This document shows positions 12,601-26,300 of a DNA stretch of 64,000 nucleotides, piece by piece; position 1 is the first letter of the stretch; every line of letters begins with the position of its first letter. Origin of the DNA: Halichondria panicea (lineage: Eukaryota > Porifera > Demospongiae > Suberitida > Halichondriidae); NCBI RefSeq assembly GCF_963675165.1, contig NC_087389.1, positions 3,966,830 to 4,030,829 of the forward strand, read 5' to 3'. A program made the translations under genes and the position numbers. The notes under the pieces were generated by a model. That model saw only the letters and a list, made by a program, of their open reading frames with translations. It ran no database searches and was not told the origin of the DNA.

Positions 12601-15600
12601 ATGATGATGACTATAAGCTATTATAGTCAGTGTCTAGCAGATCTATATAGCTTTTACAACATACAAGAAATATACATACACACATTTAATAGACAAGAAA
12701 CTGAATAGACTCTAGCTAGATCTAAGTAAAACACACGATCTAGTAAGCTATACGTAGGTATAGCTAGCTAGCTTGATTGAATTGCTTACAAACTTCCAAT
12801 TCCAAGTCTATATGGCCATGTCCACCAGTGCCTGCACAACGTTTATTTAACAGTCCAATATCTCAACCTACCTGCCCACCCTCACGCGACTTCGCATCCC
12901 AGGCTCTAACTTTATCTCTATTTCTTTTTATTTCCTCCAATTAATACCTTATTGAACGATTGTGAAAAGAACAGAAAAAGGAGAGCCGACCGAGGCTACC
13001 AAATGAGCAAAAAAGTGTTTCCCCCGTGTAAAGTTCAAATAGGGTGGCCGGACTATGGCCAGGCACAGTAGATGTAACATAACTTTCTTGCCATTGCACA
13101 CAGCTTCTCAATTCTCATTGTCAAACACACTGGCACGATATGACTTCAGAGAATCTGTATAACAGCCCATGCAGGACTTTCCCCAAATTGGAAAGCCCTG
13201 ATACGATACATTTGATACGCTAATTATAATTAGCTTATCAAACACTCACTGTACATGTCACATAATACTTGTACAAATTCCCTAGCTCAAGAGGTCTTTT
13301 GCTGTGTGGGGGAAACTGAAAATCTAACTTATACAATCTGACAAGGATCGTGATAATTATACAAGAACTATAGTATAGGTATTTGCAATCTTATCTTTAT
13401 ATATACAAAGTCCGGCATACACTTGCACAGTTTGCAAAACATTGTAGTAATACAATATCAAAACTTTGCTGCTAGGCATCTTGGTCCAATACGAGAGAGA
13501 CTTACTATAAATCACTTCCCACTGCTTATTCACCCTGATACTTATAAGTATGCAGTGATTGCATGGGGGTGATATTGGCACTGATGTATACACACACATC
13601 CTTTGTGTATACAGAATCGTGGGAATAACTAGGCTTGAATAGGAAACTAATGTATCTGCATGTGCAACTATAATTAATTTATATAGGTGGGTGGCAAGTA
13701 AATAGAAAAAACCTTCTCTCAAAATTAATTACAAACATGCACACACTGACAGTATACCTTATTCAGTTTGTTTAGCTCGCTCCTAGCAATTTTGTTCCCT
13801 GGCTCCAGTCTGAGAGCAACTGTGAAGTCATCTCTCGCCTCTTCTATTCTCCCCAGTTTGAGTCGAGCCGTCCCTCGACGGAGATAGGCCTTGAGATAAC
13901 GGTCATCAAGAGTTAGCGCCAGGGAGCAGTTACTCTCAGCAGACGCGTATCTGTGTGAGTGTGCATGTGTGTGAGAGGAGGGGGCATGATACATATATAG
14001 TACCTAGTTAATGTGCGATCCGAGAAAAAAATTGTCTAATAGACCTCTTGAGACTATACTAGCACTACCATGCTAATGATTATGGCAAAACAAAACACAA
14101 TGCTGTGAATGCATAATTATGTAGATAGCAGGCACAGAGCACTGTTGTATACCCATACAATGTTATATCTCTTACTTCTGCAGTTTGAGCAGTGCCATTG
14201 CTTTGTTGGCTGGCATGACAGCATTAAGGGGATCCAGCTCTGCTGCTTTAGAGTAACACTCAATTGCCAGCTCATAGCGACCCTCCTTGAACAGATCGTT
14301 CCCCTGAAAGTATAATCCCATGCACATTACTATACACTCATATAATTATGCCTTGGGTGTGCGCACGCAGTGAGGTATGCGATAGTGTGTTTGTGTGTGT
14401 GTCTGTGTAGACCGCTATTAATAGCTGCTCAACGGTAAGAGTTTCTATAGACAAAGTCATGTTTTCTTTTGTGGATTTGCAGCTTCGTCCTCCAGTTTTG
14501 GCTATACGTTGAAGGCCATTGCAGTCGTTTCTTCAGACTTGTATCTAGCAAAAAAATTTTACTTAGGAGTTAGCTTTGCACTATAAAACGCTAGCTACAA
14601 GAGTGCATGGGGAAAGAGCTGCAAAGCTGCACAAAATGAGAATGATTAAACATATATACTTTTGGCAACCTTCTTGGCAACAATCAGGGTCAATCATTTC
14701 CCACTGTCTTGCACCATTCTTGCTTAAATAACATAAACGTTGCAAGCTGCGCTGTGCTAAGCTTTCGCTGCTCAAAACGTATTAGAGTGTTAGAGAAGAG
14801 GGAATAAGTGTCTTAATTTGTGAAAAGACTTGTGCATGTACATAATTATCTATTGTATTGTAGCATTTTGTACCAGGACCTCAAAGAAAGAAGAAGTTGA
14901 TTCTGCCAGGATCTGGTTTTCTCACACATGCACGTGGGGTTGAGTGCGCATGCGCAAGTACATGAGTAAGGGGTTTAACTGACGTCTGTAATAGGTTAAA
15001 GTACGCAATGGCTGCTGCAGCTGCTGGCAGTTAGCTTTGCAGCTCTTTTCTGACCTTGTATAGCTAACAAATGACTAGCGCTATAGTGCAAGGCTAACTC
15101 CATAACTTGAATAGAAACTTTGTGCGAGTAGATGATGCTATAGGAACGGTTCTGAACAGACTGCAACAGCCTTCACTGTAAGTAAAAATAGCCATAACTC
15201 GAGAACAAAGATTTTTATAGTTTGCAAATCTACGAATCAAATCAAAGAGAACGTGGTTAGAGCCGATTGAAGCTGTTAAATTTTGTCGCATTACAACGGT
15301 CAAGCAGTTACAGCTGGAATACACGCACACATGCACACATACACACACGCACAGATATGCATGCAGTCAGCTTTACCGTATCCGTAAAAAGTATTAGCTT
15401 TATGTGCAGCTATAGTTTCCACCGAGGCAACAGCACTTGTGGTGCTTTCATCATTAAGCATGCAAGATTGTTATTATAATTATTTACAGCATTCTTCCGT
15501 CGGTTGCTTGTAATACACACACTCCACATACCATTTACCTTCTCTTTCTCGTATATGGCCTGCTGCTTCCTCACTGCCTCCTGTTCATTTTCCTCCCCCT

Positions 15601-18600
15601 CGGAAGAAGAGGTGCTCTCCACCTGATAGTCCACTGCTTCACAGGCACCGTCCTACAAAATGAGAAGGGTGTAACGTACATGTACGTATTGGACAGTCAA
15701 TGTATACACTAAATTTTGAGGATATACTAGTCTTGTACAATAGCACTCACAACATTGTGAATGTGCAAAAATCCTTCAACTTTTAACCACAACAGTGGCT
15801 ATATTTAACCCTTGAAAATACACTGAGCCTTTCAGTTAAACATTCAATCAGTTGACATTTAACAATTTTTTCGTTTTGATAAATAATTATTAGTGAATGT
15901 ATTAAAATTTCATATTCCTTGGTTAAAAAGGGCTTCATCTACCGTATAGCTGGTAATTTTCGTGGGGTAAAATATTCGTGGTTTTCGTGGTTGGAGGTCT
16001 GACCACGAATATTTTACCCATGAATGAAGCGACCTTGCCTACCTTTACCTACAATCCAAGCAGCAACCACGAAAATATTATCCACGAAATGTCGCAATAT
16101 TGCTGAACCACGAATATTTTGTCCCCCGAAAATTACCCGCTATACGGTATAACATTATGCTTAGTGATAATTAGCAATTCCATGTAGAAGTCCCTGGCAC
16201 AACTTGACAACCACAAAAAGCAAAAATGAAGCCACAATTCAGTTACACGAGCATGTAAAAACACACACGCAGAATAGAACATTAACATAAGCATTAACAC
16301 AAAACACCTTTACTCTTCATTAGTTTGTGAGTTTTCTCCGTATCTTCAATAGACAGATGATGAACCAGAAGATAGTCCTTGCACTGTTTGTGACGCCAAT
16401 TTTTATCTACCTTTGTACGAAATCGTTCGTCATTTTTTCTTTCTAAGTCAAATGGACTGATCCAAGCTCCAACTGAGACATCTTCGTTGTTGTAGAGTGT
16501 AAGACCGTCAGCATTGATAGCAATTCTGTGTATAAGGTCTTTAGATAATACATAACCCCCTCCCAATGCATACGGCAGGTATTTGTCACACAACTTCCAA
16601 TGTGTTTCCGCCCACTTTCCTTCTTTCCTTGGTTTACCTTGTGATTCAACCAAACCCCAGTAGAGAGGTCTATGGCTAGTCCTTTTTTTCAATTCCAATT
16701 CAATCCGATCCAATTTAGGGAACGAGTCGTCGTCAAGTTTCAGTACAAAGGAGTAGTTTGTGTTCTTGTCCACCCATATAAAGGTATGTAAAACTTTCTT
16801 GGTAAGGTTCTTGTATGAATCGATGTGATCGGTCAAAAGTAATACATCGCCAAACGTATTATTCTCTGAAATCAGCAACTCTGTTTTGTTAGCCTTCAGA
16901 TCAAGGGTTCCTATAACAAACTTGACTGCAAACTTCTTTTTGTGTTCGACATAGCTACCCATCCAAGTCTTCCTAATCACATCTCTCCTAGCTCTGTTCT
17001 CGGGTGTTGAAATGACCATCACAAGTAGTACATTATTTAGAATATTAGCTGTTTCAGGCAAGTCATTGGATACAGCTGTGGCATCTGTTGGTTGGCTCCA
17101 TTGATTGTGATCCAGCGGCTCACGTTGAGTTTTAAAAGACGATTTGGCTAGGTACCATACAGTAGCAGTGTATATGGTTAAAGCTAGGAGCAACACTGTA
17201 CACTTTTTACATCCTGCATACTGACTGACCAAACTCATTTTATAAGTAGGCGCTAGGCCCAAGGCCTAGCCTTTTCATTTTATAAGAGCATGCAGTCAGC
17301 AATCAGTCTGTTCTAGTAAAATGTGCTGAGCTGGCATGCTCCTAATTCTAAGGAAAGGAAGTTGTGAAAATAATATTGAAAACATTTATGAGCCAATGGC
17401 AATGGTCACCTCTGACCCAGAGCCTCTGGCCGGCCCTAGATCTATATCTTAGATGACAATCAGAGTGCAGTGCAGTGGTCAACTGCCAGTATAGCCTCGG
17501 TCCCAGGCCGATTTTTTTTTAATAGAACGAAGTTGAAAAATGCGACCTAGCGTTCAATTGGAGACGGATCGGCCTGGGATCGAGGCTACTGCCAGTACTG
17601 AGCTAGCTAGCACTCACTGCAGGTCTTGAAAATATCTATGTGCAGTATAATGATAATGGAGTAGAGTCTGATCAGGTAAACTATACGTATTATAAATTGT
17701 AACTAGGCCGCCAAGGAACTTCGATGGATGGAACAGCACAGCAGGCTACATGAGATACAGGACTGGAAAAACGGAGTGGTGCACATGATGCTTGTACAAT
17801 ACATCTGCAGTGGAGCCTCGAAAACTATCTACTCAGATTCAACGAGGCTATTTTGTCGGGTACCGTCTTTCTTCTAATTATTAAATACAGCACCACAGGC
17901 TCTGCAATAGAACGGAACTAACTCTTTAGTTTACAAAAAATCAAATTTACATTGCGTAATTTAGTTAGCATAATTATAAACAACCTATACCAGTCCTATA
18001 GTTATAAAATACAGTTAGCCGAAAGCTTCAAGTACATAGTCTGCAAGCTCAGTTAAATCATAGATTGAAGAGTTAGTAACTCTTCAATCTATGGTTAAAT
18101 ACTGCTGTTGATGATACAGATACGATAGAGTACTACTTTGAGAGCAGATAATTATAGCTAAATCACAAACGTTTGAGGTCTTGAAACTTTGAACGGCTAT
18201 ATTCGAGGCAACCAGGTCACTGTAATGCTTTCTCTTTGTTAGCGCCACTCTATTCTAAGAACCAACTGTCAAAAATAATTATTTTGTCGTTCTAAATGCA
18301 GACCATTTCCAGATTTGAAGTAATTGTTTTAGTGCTGTAATTAGAACAAGATGGTACTCGCTCAAAATAAGTTGTGTTTCCTCGAGACATATCTTTTTCA
18401 GAAATTTGGAAAAGAATTAAGGCTTAGTCTAAGCAACGTCTTTGAAGGCTGCTAATGTTTGTATATAAGCACTGCAATACTTCATGCAGTTCCAAAGTTT
18501 TGGTAAAAATGGGCGTGGTGTAGAGTTCAAAAGAATTTCTCGCTTCCGATCCTACTGATGTACATGAGGGGTACATCGTTATTATTGTATCTGAAGAATC

Positions 18601-20290
18601 AAGAGAACTGATCAAAATGAAAGCACCGCAGGTGCTGATGCCTCGGTGGAGATGCAGCTACATAACATAAAGCTACTATAATAGCTTAATTTTATACACA
18701 TGATGAACATTTTTTAATTTGCATGCTGCATGCAAACTCAAAGAGTGGGTAATGATTGACCATGATTGTTGTTAAACGATCGCGATGCCAAAGTTTAAAT
18801 CTAAAATTAATGGCTGCCATCAGCAGAGCCTTGCAGCTCTTCTCACTCTTGCAGCTAGCGTTCTAGTGCAGAGCTAACTACTAAGTAGAGTAGCAACACT
18901 CGATCGGTGAACATGCAAGTTTGGCTACGTGCTTTTCTGAAAAGGGTGCAATGGCATTCCAAGTAAGCAAAACTAGGCATAACTCGAGAACGAAGCATTA
19001 TTTTGCAAATCCACGAATTAAAATCCAAGAAAACATGACTAGAAGCCTATAGAAACTCAGTCTACACACACATACACACACACACTACCGTATACCTCGC
19101 TTGCGTATGCGCATCGAGGCATAATGATGAAAGAGATCTGGGGTATATATCAGCATCAGGTGGGATCTCCATTAGAAACATAGAGCACACGTGATTAATT
19201 CATTAATGACCTTTTGACCGATATACGTGTCGAACCTCCTCTGATATCAGCAGGAGTGCATTAGGAGGAGTGTGCAACTCCCACGCACATTCCATTCTAC
19301 ATCTAGGACTGATTACCCACTAACACTTGTAATTGTGTAAAACTGTTAGCCATGAATAAAATTAAATGTGGGCTGGAGGTACAAACCTCACGTGTGTGTA
19401 CTTTTACTAAACTAGTGTTCAAGCTGGCGCTGTGCTAATGCCTCTCGCCATGTTTTTGCTTTCGCTCAAAAGTATAGAAGAGAAAGTATAGAAGAGGAAA
19501 AAGTGTATAAAATAATCTGTCTAAAACTGACTTGCAATTGTATAATTATGGTATCATTGTTGTGTTTTGTGGCTGCTTATACCAGGACCTCAAGGATCTA
19601 GGAAGCAACAAAGAAGAAGATTTTGTTTTCAATTAATTATAAGCGGAAGTGCATAATTATTTCATAAAGTTAGCTTATCTATATAAAGTCACTGAGAAGA
19701 AAAGACTTATTACATGCATCTATTGTTGTATTATGTGGCTTTAATACCAGGACCTCAAGAAAGAAGAAAATTGGATCTGTAGTTCATGCAGTGTATAATT
19801 ATAATATTTAAGAAGAAAAGACTTGTGTACATACATATTGTTATCTATAGTAGTGTTTTGTGGCTTACCAGGCCCTCAAGAAAAATATGATTCTGCCAGG
19901 AGGATGGGGAATGAGCGCGCATGCGCATTACATCCATAGGAATAATTAAAGGGTGTGTCCAAAGAGATCAATTTCACAAATGGCTACTGCTAGCTAGCTG
20001 TTTTAACAGGTATTTTCTGAGTCTTGTAGCTAACAAAAAGCTAGCGCTTTAGTGCAAGGCTAACTCATATGTTGAATAGAAAGTTTGTGCGGACAGATGA
20101 TGCTATGAAAGATTCTGAAGAGACTGCAACAGCCTTCAATGTGAGTCAAACTAGCCATAACTCGAGAAAGAAGCTTTAGTTTGCTAATCCACGAATCAAA
20201 ATCCAAGAGAACGTGGCTAGAAGCCTATAGAAGCTGTTAGTTTTCGTCGCATTGCAACCGTTGAGCAGTTACAGCTGGAACAGACACACA

Positions 20291-20328
<38 letters not shown>

Positions 20329-23300
20329 CAGCTTTACCGTATCCCTCGTGCGGCTACGCCTCGAGGCATAACTACACCTACGCACCCACTTAAAATGCTG
20401 TCTGATAGTGACGTAGTATAACCGTAACGTGGTTTACACTACAGTACATTGGATACTCCTCTTAATGTACTCTCGGTACCAGTAATGGCTGCATCAGCAG
20501 AGCCTTGCAGCTCTCTTCTCACTCTAGCTTGCAGCTACCTATAGCTAGCGTTCTAGTGCAGAGCTAACTACTAAGTAGAGTAGCAACACTCAGTGAACAA
20601 GTTTTGCTACACACTCTTCTGAAAACGCTGCAATAATGGCATTCCAAGTAAGTAAAACTAGAGAACGAAGCATTATTTTCAATCCACGAATTAAAATCCA
20701 AGAAAACATGACTAGAAGCCTATAGAAACGCCCTTCATTGATCCTTGAGCAGCTGTAGCAGTCTACACACACAAACACACACACTGACACAGATACACAC
20801 ACAAACACACTACCGTATACCTCGCTTGCGCATGCGCACCGAGGCATAATGACATGCAGGCTTCATTTGTTCGGATAATCGATTAATAAACTTATAGATC
20901 TAAGGGTGATTACATGTATACATGTACACTCATTATGATAAAGTAAGTGAGGATGCATCCAGTATGAATGTAGAACCTTAACACAAAACACCTTTACTCT
21001 TCATTATTTCATGAGTTTTCTTTGCATCTTCATTAGACAGATGATGAACAAGAAGATAAATCTTGCATTGATCGTGATGCCACCTTTTTTGCGCACTTGA
21101 ACGAAATCGTTTGTCATGTTTTATTTCTAAGTCGAATGGACTGATCCAAGCTCCAACTGAGACATCTTCGTTGTTGTAGAGTGTAAGACCGTCAGCATTG
21201 ATAGCAATTCTGTGTATAAGGTCTTTAGATAATACATAACCCCCTCCCAATGCATACGGTAGGTATTTGTCACACAACTTCCAATGTGTTTCGGCCCACT
21301 TTCCTTCTTTGCTTGGTTTACCTTGTGATTCAACCAAACCCCAGTAGAGAGGTCTATGGCTAGTTCTTTTTTTCAATTCCAATTCAATCCGATCCAATTT
21401 AGGGAATGAGTCGTCGTCAAGTTTCAGTACAAAGGAGTAGTCTGTGTTTTCGTCTACCCACACAAAGGTATGTAAAACTTTTCTGGTGAGGTTATTGTAT
21501 GAATCCAGGTGATCGGTCAAAAGTAATAAATCGCCAAACGTCTTATTCTCGGAAATCAGCGACTCAGTATTCAGATCAAGGGTTCCTATAACAAACTTGA
21601 CTGCAAACTTCTTTTCGTGTTTGACATAGCTACCCACCCAAGTCTTCCTAATCACATCTCTCCTAGCTCTGTTCTCGGGTGTTGACATGACTATCACGAG
21701 TAGTACATTATTTGGAATATTAGCTATTTCAGGCAAGTCATTGGATACAGCTGTGGCATCTGTTGGTTGGCTCCATTGCTTGTGATCCAGCTGCTCACGT
21801 TGGGTTTCAAAAGATAATTTGGCTAGGTACCATACAGCTGCAGTATATATGGTTAAAGCTAGGAGCAACACAGCAATAGTTCTATACATTCTAAAATATA
21901 CTAACATAGCTGTACTGATAGGAACTTCGATTTATACTCCTAATCCAGCCTTCTAGTGTGAAGTGTGCAAACTATGATAATTATTTCCTCCTACGCATGC
22001 TTCCTATACACTGTATATCGGGTTTCGTGCGAGGTTCATCGATTCCAGTACAAGCCTGGTTGTGGTTATAACTTTACGAATTGCATGCGCATGCGTGCTC
22101 ACCTTTGCGGTTCTTTCGACCTACAATTCACAATCGAAAAAACTTTGCATTCGAATCCGATGTACAGTATACATGGTTTTAAGTAATTCAATTTCTGCTG
22201 TCTGTGAAAAATGCAATGAATGTCATTAAAACCACCACGAGTAAAAACTAGAGCACTAAAGTGCAAACCCTCGGCTGGTAACATGAAACCAGAGGAGTGA
22301 TATAATGCAGTGCATGTAGTATGTATAACTAAGCTGTCTAGCACAGCAACTCAGGAGCAATAAAACTAAACCAGACTGGAAGCATGATGAACATTTGAGA
22401 ACAGAATTTCACTGGTACATACATGCACTGTGGACTAGGATCACAGCAAAAAGCCTGGAGTATTAGAGAAGTATGGCTCCTGGAGTCCTGGTGCTAGGAT
22501 CCAGAGTCAGCAAAGAAGCCTCCCGAGACAACAAACCAGTCATAATTCTAGTACGGGATCACTTCATCTGCAAGTAATAAAGGCCACAGTGTAGCTAGCT
22601 TAACGTGCAAGTTCAAGCTTCTTAGCTTTTATTCGACAACGAAGCTTTAACATCAAAATCTGCCACTATTAAAACTAATAACTTGTTGTGTGAAGGCTAT
22701 CTGTGCTGTAAACGCAGCGCCATGACACGCAGGTGAGTAGATTCACCTGTCACAAACAAACAAACAAACCAGACGACTACTATACCCGTGGCCGCCCACG
22801 CGCGCCTCGGATAACAAGTGTTATATGAACGGCATTAATTGCAAAATGTACAAAACTGTAAAATCGCAAAAAAACCACCTGTGAAAATATGTCACTATGC
22901 ATACTCTGTTTCATACTCGATTATATTATGTATTTTAGATATTGAGGTACGATCAAAGTGCTCTGCTTCTGTGACGTCAAAGAATGGTAATGAGGTATAA
23001 TACACGCTAGCAATTACGCAGAGAGCAAGCATGCAGATAACCCCAGTTCCTGCAAGCGATTTATTGGGTGTTTTTTCAGTAAAATGGAGTAGCCAAAGGT
23101 CGCCAGAGAAATACTAACACTAAAAGAGCTTTAAGTGACAAATTGGACGCTATTGTGCGAGACAATGACTGTTTAAGATCCTTATAAGGAGTCCATAATA
23201 ATTATAGAGAACAAGGTTTATGTTCGGTAATTGGCTATTTTCTAGCCAGCAGGCCATGCACTTTTTCATTCTGGACAGAAGTATACTTAGATGATGATAT

Positions 23301-26300
23301 AGCTGAGCTATACATTCGCCCTAGTGTACGATAATTGGTACTTCCAAAGGTCAGAGGTCAGTTTGACATATGACAGAACAACGACCTTTGTGTGAGGTCA
23401 CCCCTTTAGAGACTACACGATTTTCCTGAAGGGGCGCAGTAGCTAAAAGTAAACTACTTTGCAGCGGCACTAACATGAAGGGGCTATTTTATAAGGGCGC
23501 AGCAAGCAGTAACCTTTATTGTACAACTGATTGTCGCACGTGATCATTAATTAGTGACCTTTTGACCCTGTCCAACCTCCTCTGCATGCATGCACACAGC
23601 CCAAAACTTATTGGCTCTTCAATTGTACAATAATGGTGCTGAGAAGGAACAAAAACAAGAAAGCGACCAATGCTTGGGTAGTCTACTTTCAAACAATGTG
23701 CATCAACTCTTGAATTATTAAGAATATTCTGTGGTGCTAATTGGTCTGATCTGATTGAATTTTGGCATCTGTATAGAAGTCCATATTCATAGCTAGCGTG
23801 TATATACGTACATGTACAGGTTGTGCGTTAAAAAAGCATATATTGACAATTTAATAAATTATCATTAGGTTACCTTTAGATGGAGCACAAAAGGTCTACT
23901 ATTACATCAAAACACTGACGAATGATCATTCACAGAAACCATTATTTTGTTATTGTGGTTATATTTTTCTATTGAAGCAAACCAAAAGCCCCCGTTTTAC
24001 ACGAGGTCGAATCCGGATCAGAACACCCATATTAGTTCTGTTCACGTGCACACAATAACACTATAGTACTAGGAGTATAACCCAGTAGATGGCAGGAGTA
24101 TAAGTAAAATGTTTTCTTCCTCGCTTAGAGAAAAAGATAGTAAAATAGAACCCTGCACGGACTCACCTCACTACAAATTTGGTATTTACGACTAGGCCAT
24201 AGTCATAAGCTTAGTTACCGCTTAGTTACACCAGTTTGTGAATCGTATGCATATACTAGGGCGAATGTGGCATGCAATTGAACGATTTTTAGTTTAATGA
24301 TCACGCTGCACGCATGGAATTATTGATCTCGTCTGATATACTGGGACAGAGCCATTTTTAGTTGGCGACCCTCACTTAACTGATTCGCCAATTGGCAAAA
24401 TGTACCCGCTACAAATGTACCCGCTACAAAATCTGGCACAATGAGATATATAGCTATACACCTTGCTCTCAGCCAACAAACTATATAGACTTGTATATAT
24501 TTTCATATCTGAAACGCTGTGTAATAATGGATGCAATACTTGATTTTATTCACACAAAACACACTTTGTTCTCATTAAATGATGACTATTCTTCGTGTCA
24601 TCAATAGACTGGTGGTGAATAAGAATATAGTCTTTGCACTCTTTATGTTTAAAGCAACTTTCTGATTTTGTGCAAAAACGTTCATCATGTTGACGTTCAA
24701 AGTGGAATGGACTGATCCAAGCTCCAACTGAAACATCTTCATTGTTGTAAAGAACAAATCCGTCAGCATTCATAGCAATTCTGTGTACAAGGTCTTTAGA
24801 TATTACGTAACCTCCTCCCAATGCATATGGGAGGTACGTATCGCTCAGATCCCATTGTGTTTCTGCCCATTGTCCACTTGTTTTTGGATGGGATCTTGAA
24901 GCAATCTTCCCCCAGTAGAGCGGTCTTTTCGTTGTTCTTGCTCTCAACTCAAACTCAATCAGATCCAACTTGGGAAATGAATCGTCGTCAGTTTTAAGAA
25001 TGTAGGAGTAATTGAAGTATTGGTCTATCCACATAAACGTTCGTAGAGTTTTCCGAGTGAGGTTTTGGTAAGATTCAGAGTGGTCTGTCAGAAACAATAA
25101 GTCTTCAAACGCTTCTCTCTCCAACATGAGTTGCTTTTTTTCTTTGGCTTCCAGATTTTGGGTTCCAATAACAAACTTTACTGGAAATCGTTTCCCATGC
25201 ACTACATAGCTTTCTACCCAAGTTTTTCTAATAATATCTCTCTTGGCCGCGTTGTTTGGTGTTGAAATGATCAATACAAGTAACAAGTTTTCCTCATAGT
25301 TACTTAGTGATATAGAACTGACGGGCATCACTTGACAACCAGATCGATCAGAGTTATTGACAGAGATCAGTGTTCCACAGTGTGCTCTTGGCTCGAGGCA
25401 ACTAGTCAGGACATTGTTAGATCTACTTGAGGTTAATAAGGTTGATAAGTACAATACAAAAACGATTGATACTAAAAGTAGAAGTAGAGTAACATAGACT
25501 ATCTTTTTTAGCCTTCTAAACATGCTAAAAATGCAAGTGTCAGCATTCAAACAGCAGGTGAGAGATCAGATTACATAAACCACAATTATAAAGGTGGGTG
25601 GTTACTCTAAAGAGAATGAATGGTATATGAATGGTACAATAGGCTATATAGCTAGTGCAAGCAATTTGTTACAAACTATACTAGCTCATGTTATTCCTTT
25701 GTCAGGATGAGAATTCATCAGCTATATACCTGTACATCTTAGCACTGTGCTGAGACACCTATACAAATGAATGTTACAAGCTCCGCTGTGCTAATGTGTC
25801 TCTGCATGTTTTGCTTCGCTCAAAATGTGTTAGAGTGTATAAGAGAGGTCATTAGTTTTTCCAAGGGCGTATCGACTGAGAGAGGGCATGCAACTCAGCA
25901 TTTATCTAACGTCAAATGATAGTCACGGAAATACCCGATATGCCATAAATAGATATGAGTGACACGGACTTTCCACAGTTCACGGAGTACTTCATACTTA
26001 GCTATAGTGTATATATCATAATAATTATGATCGTGCTAGTGAGTCTAAGACTCCAGCGATGAGATATAGACAAAGGAGGACGTCATCAAGTCTCAATGTA
26101 TTCAACTAGTGGGAGTATAGTGAGGAAGTACCAGCGTCTCAAAGCACGACCATCGCCTCTTAAAGATCATATCTGGAGGCGTTTGCGCGGTTGTTCCTTG
26201 TCACTGTTAGAGTCTTCAACAGAGATTCAGAGAAGATTGTCCTTGTCTCTTATACTTGCAAATAGGATCTATTCAGAGCTAACCAGCGTACACAATAAAC

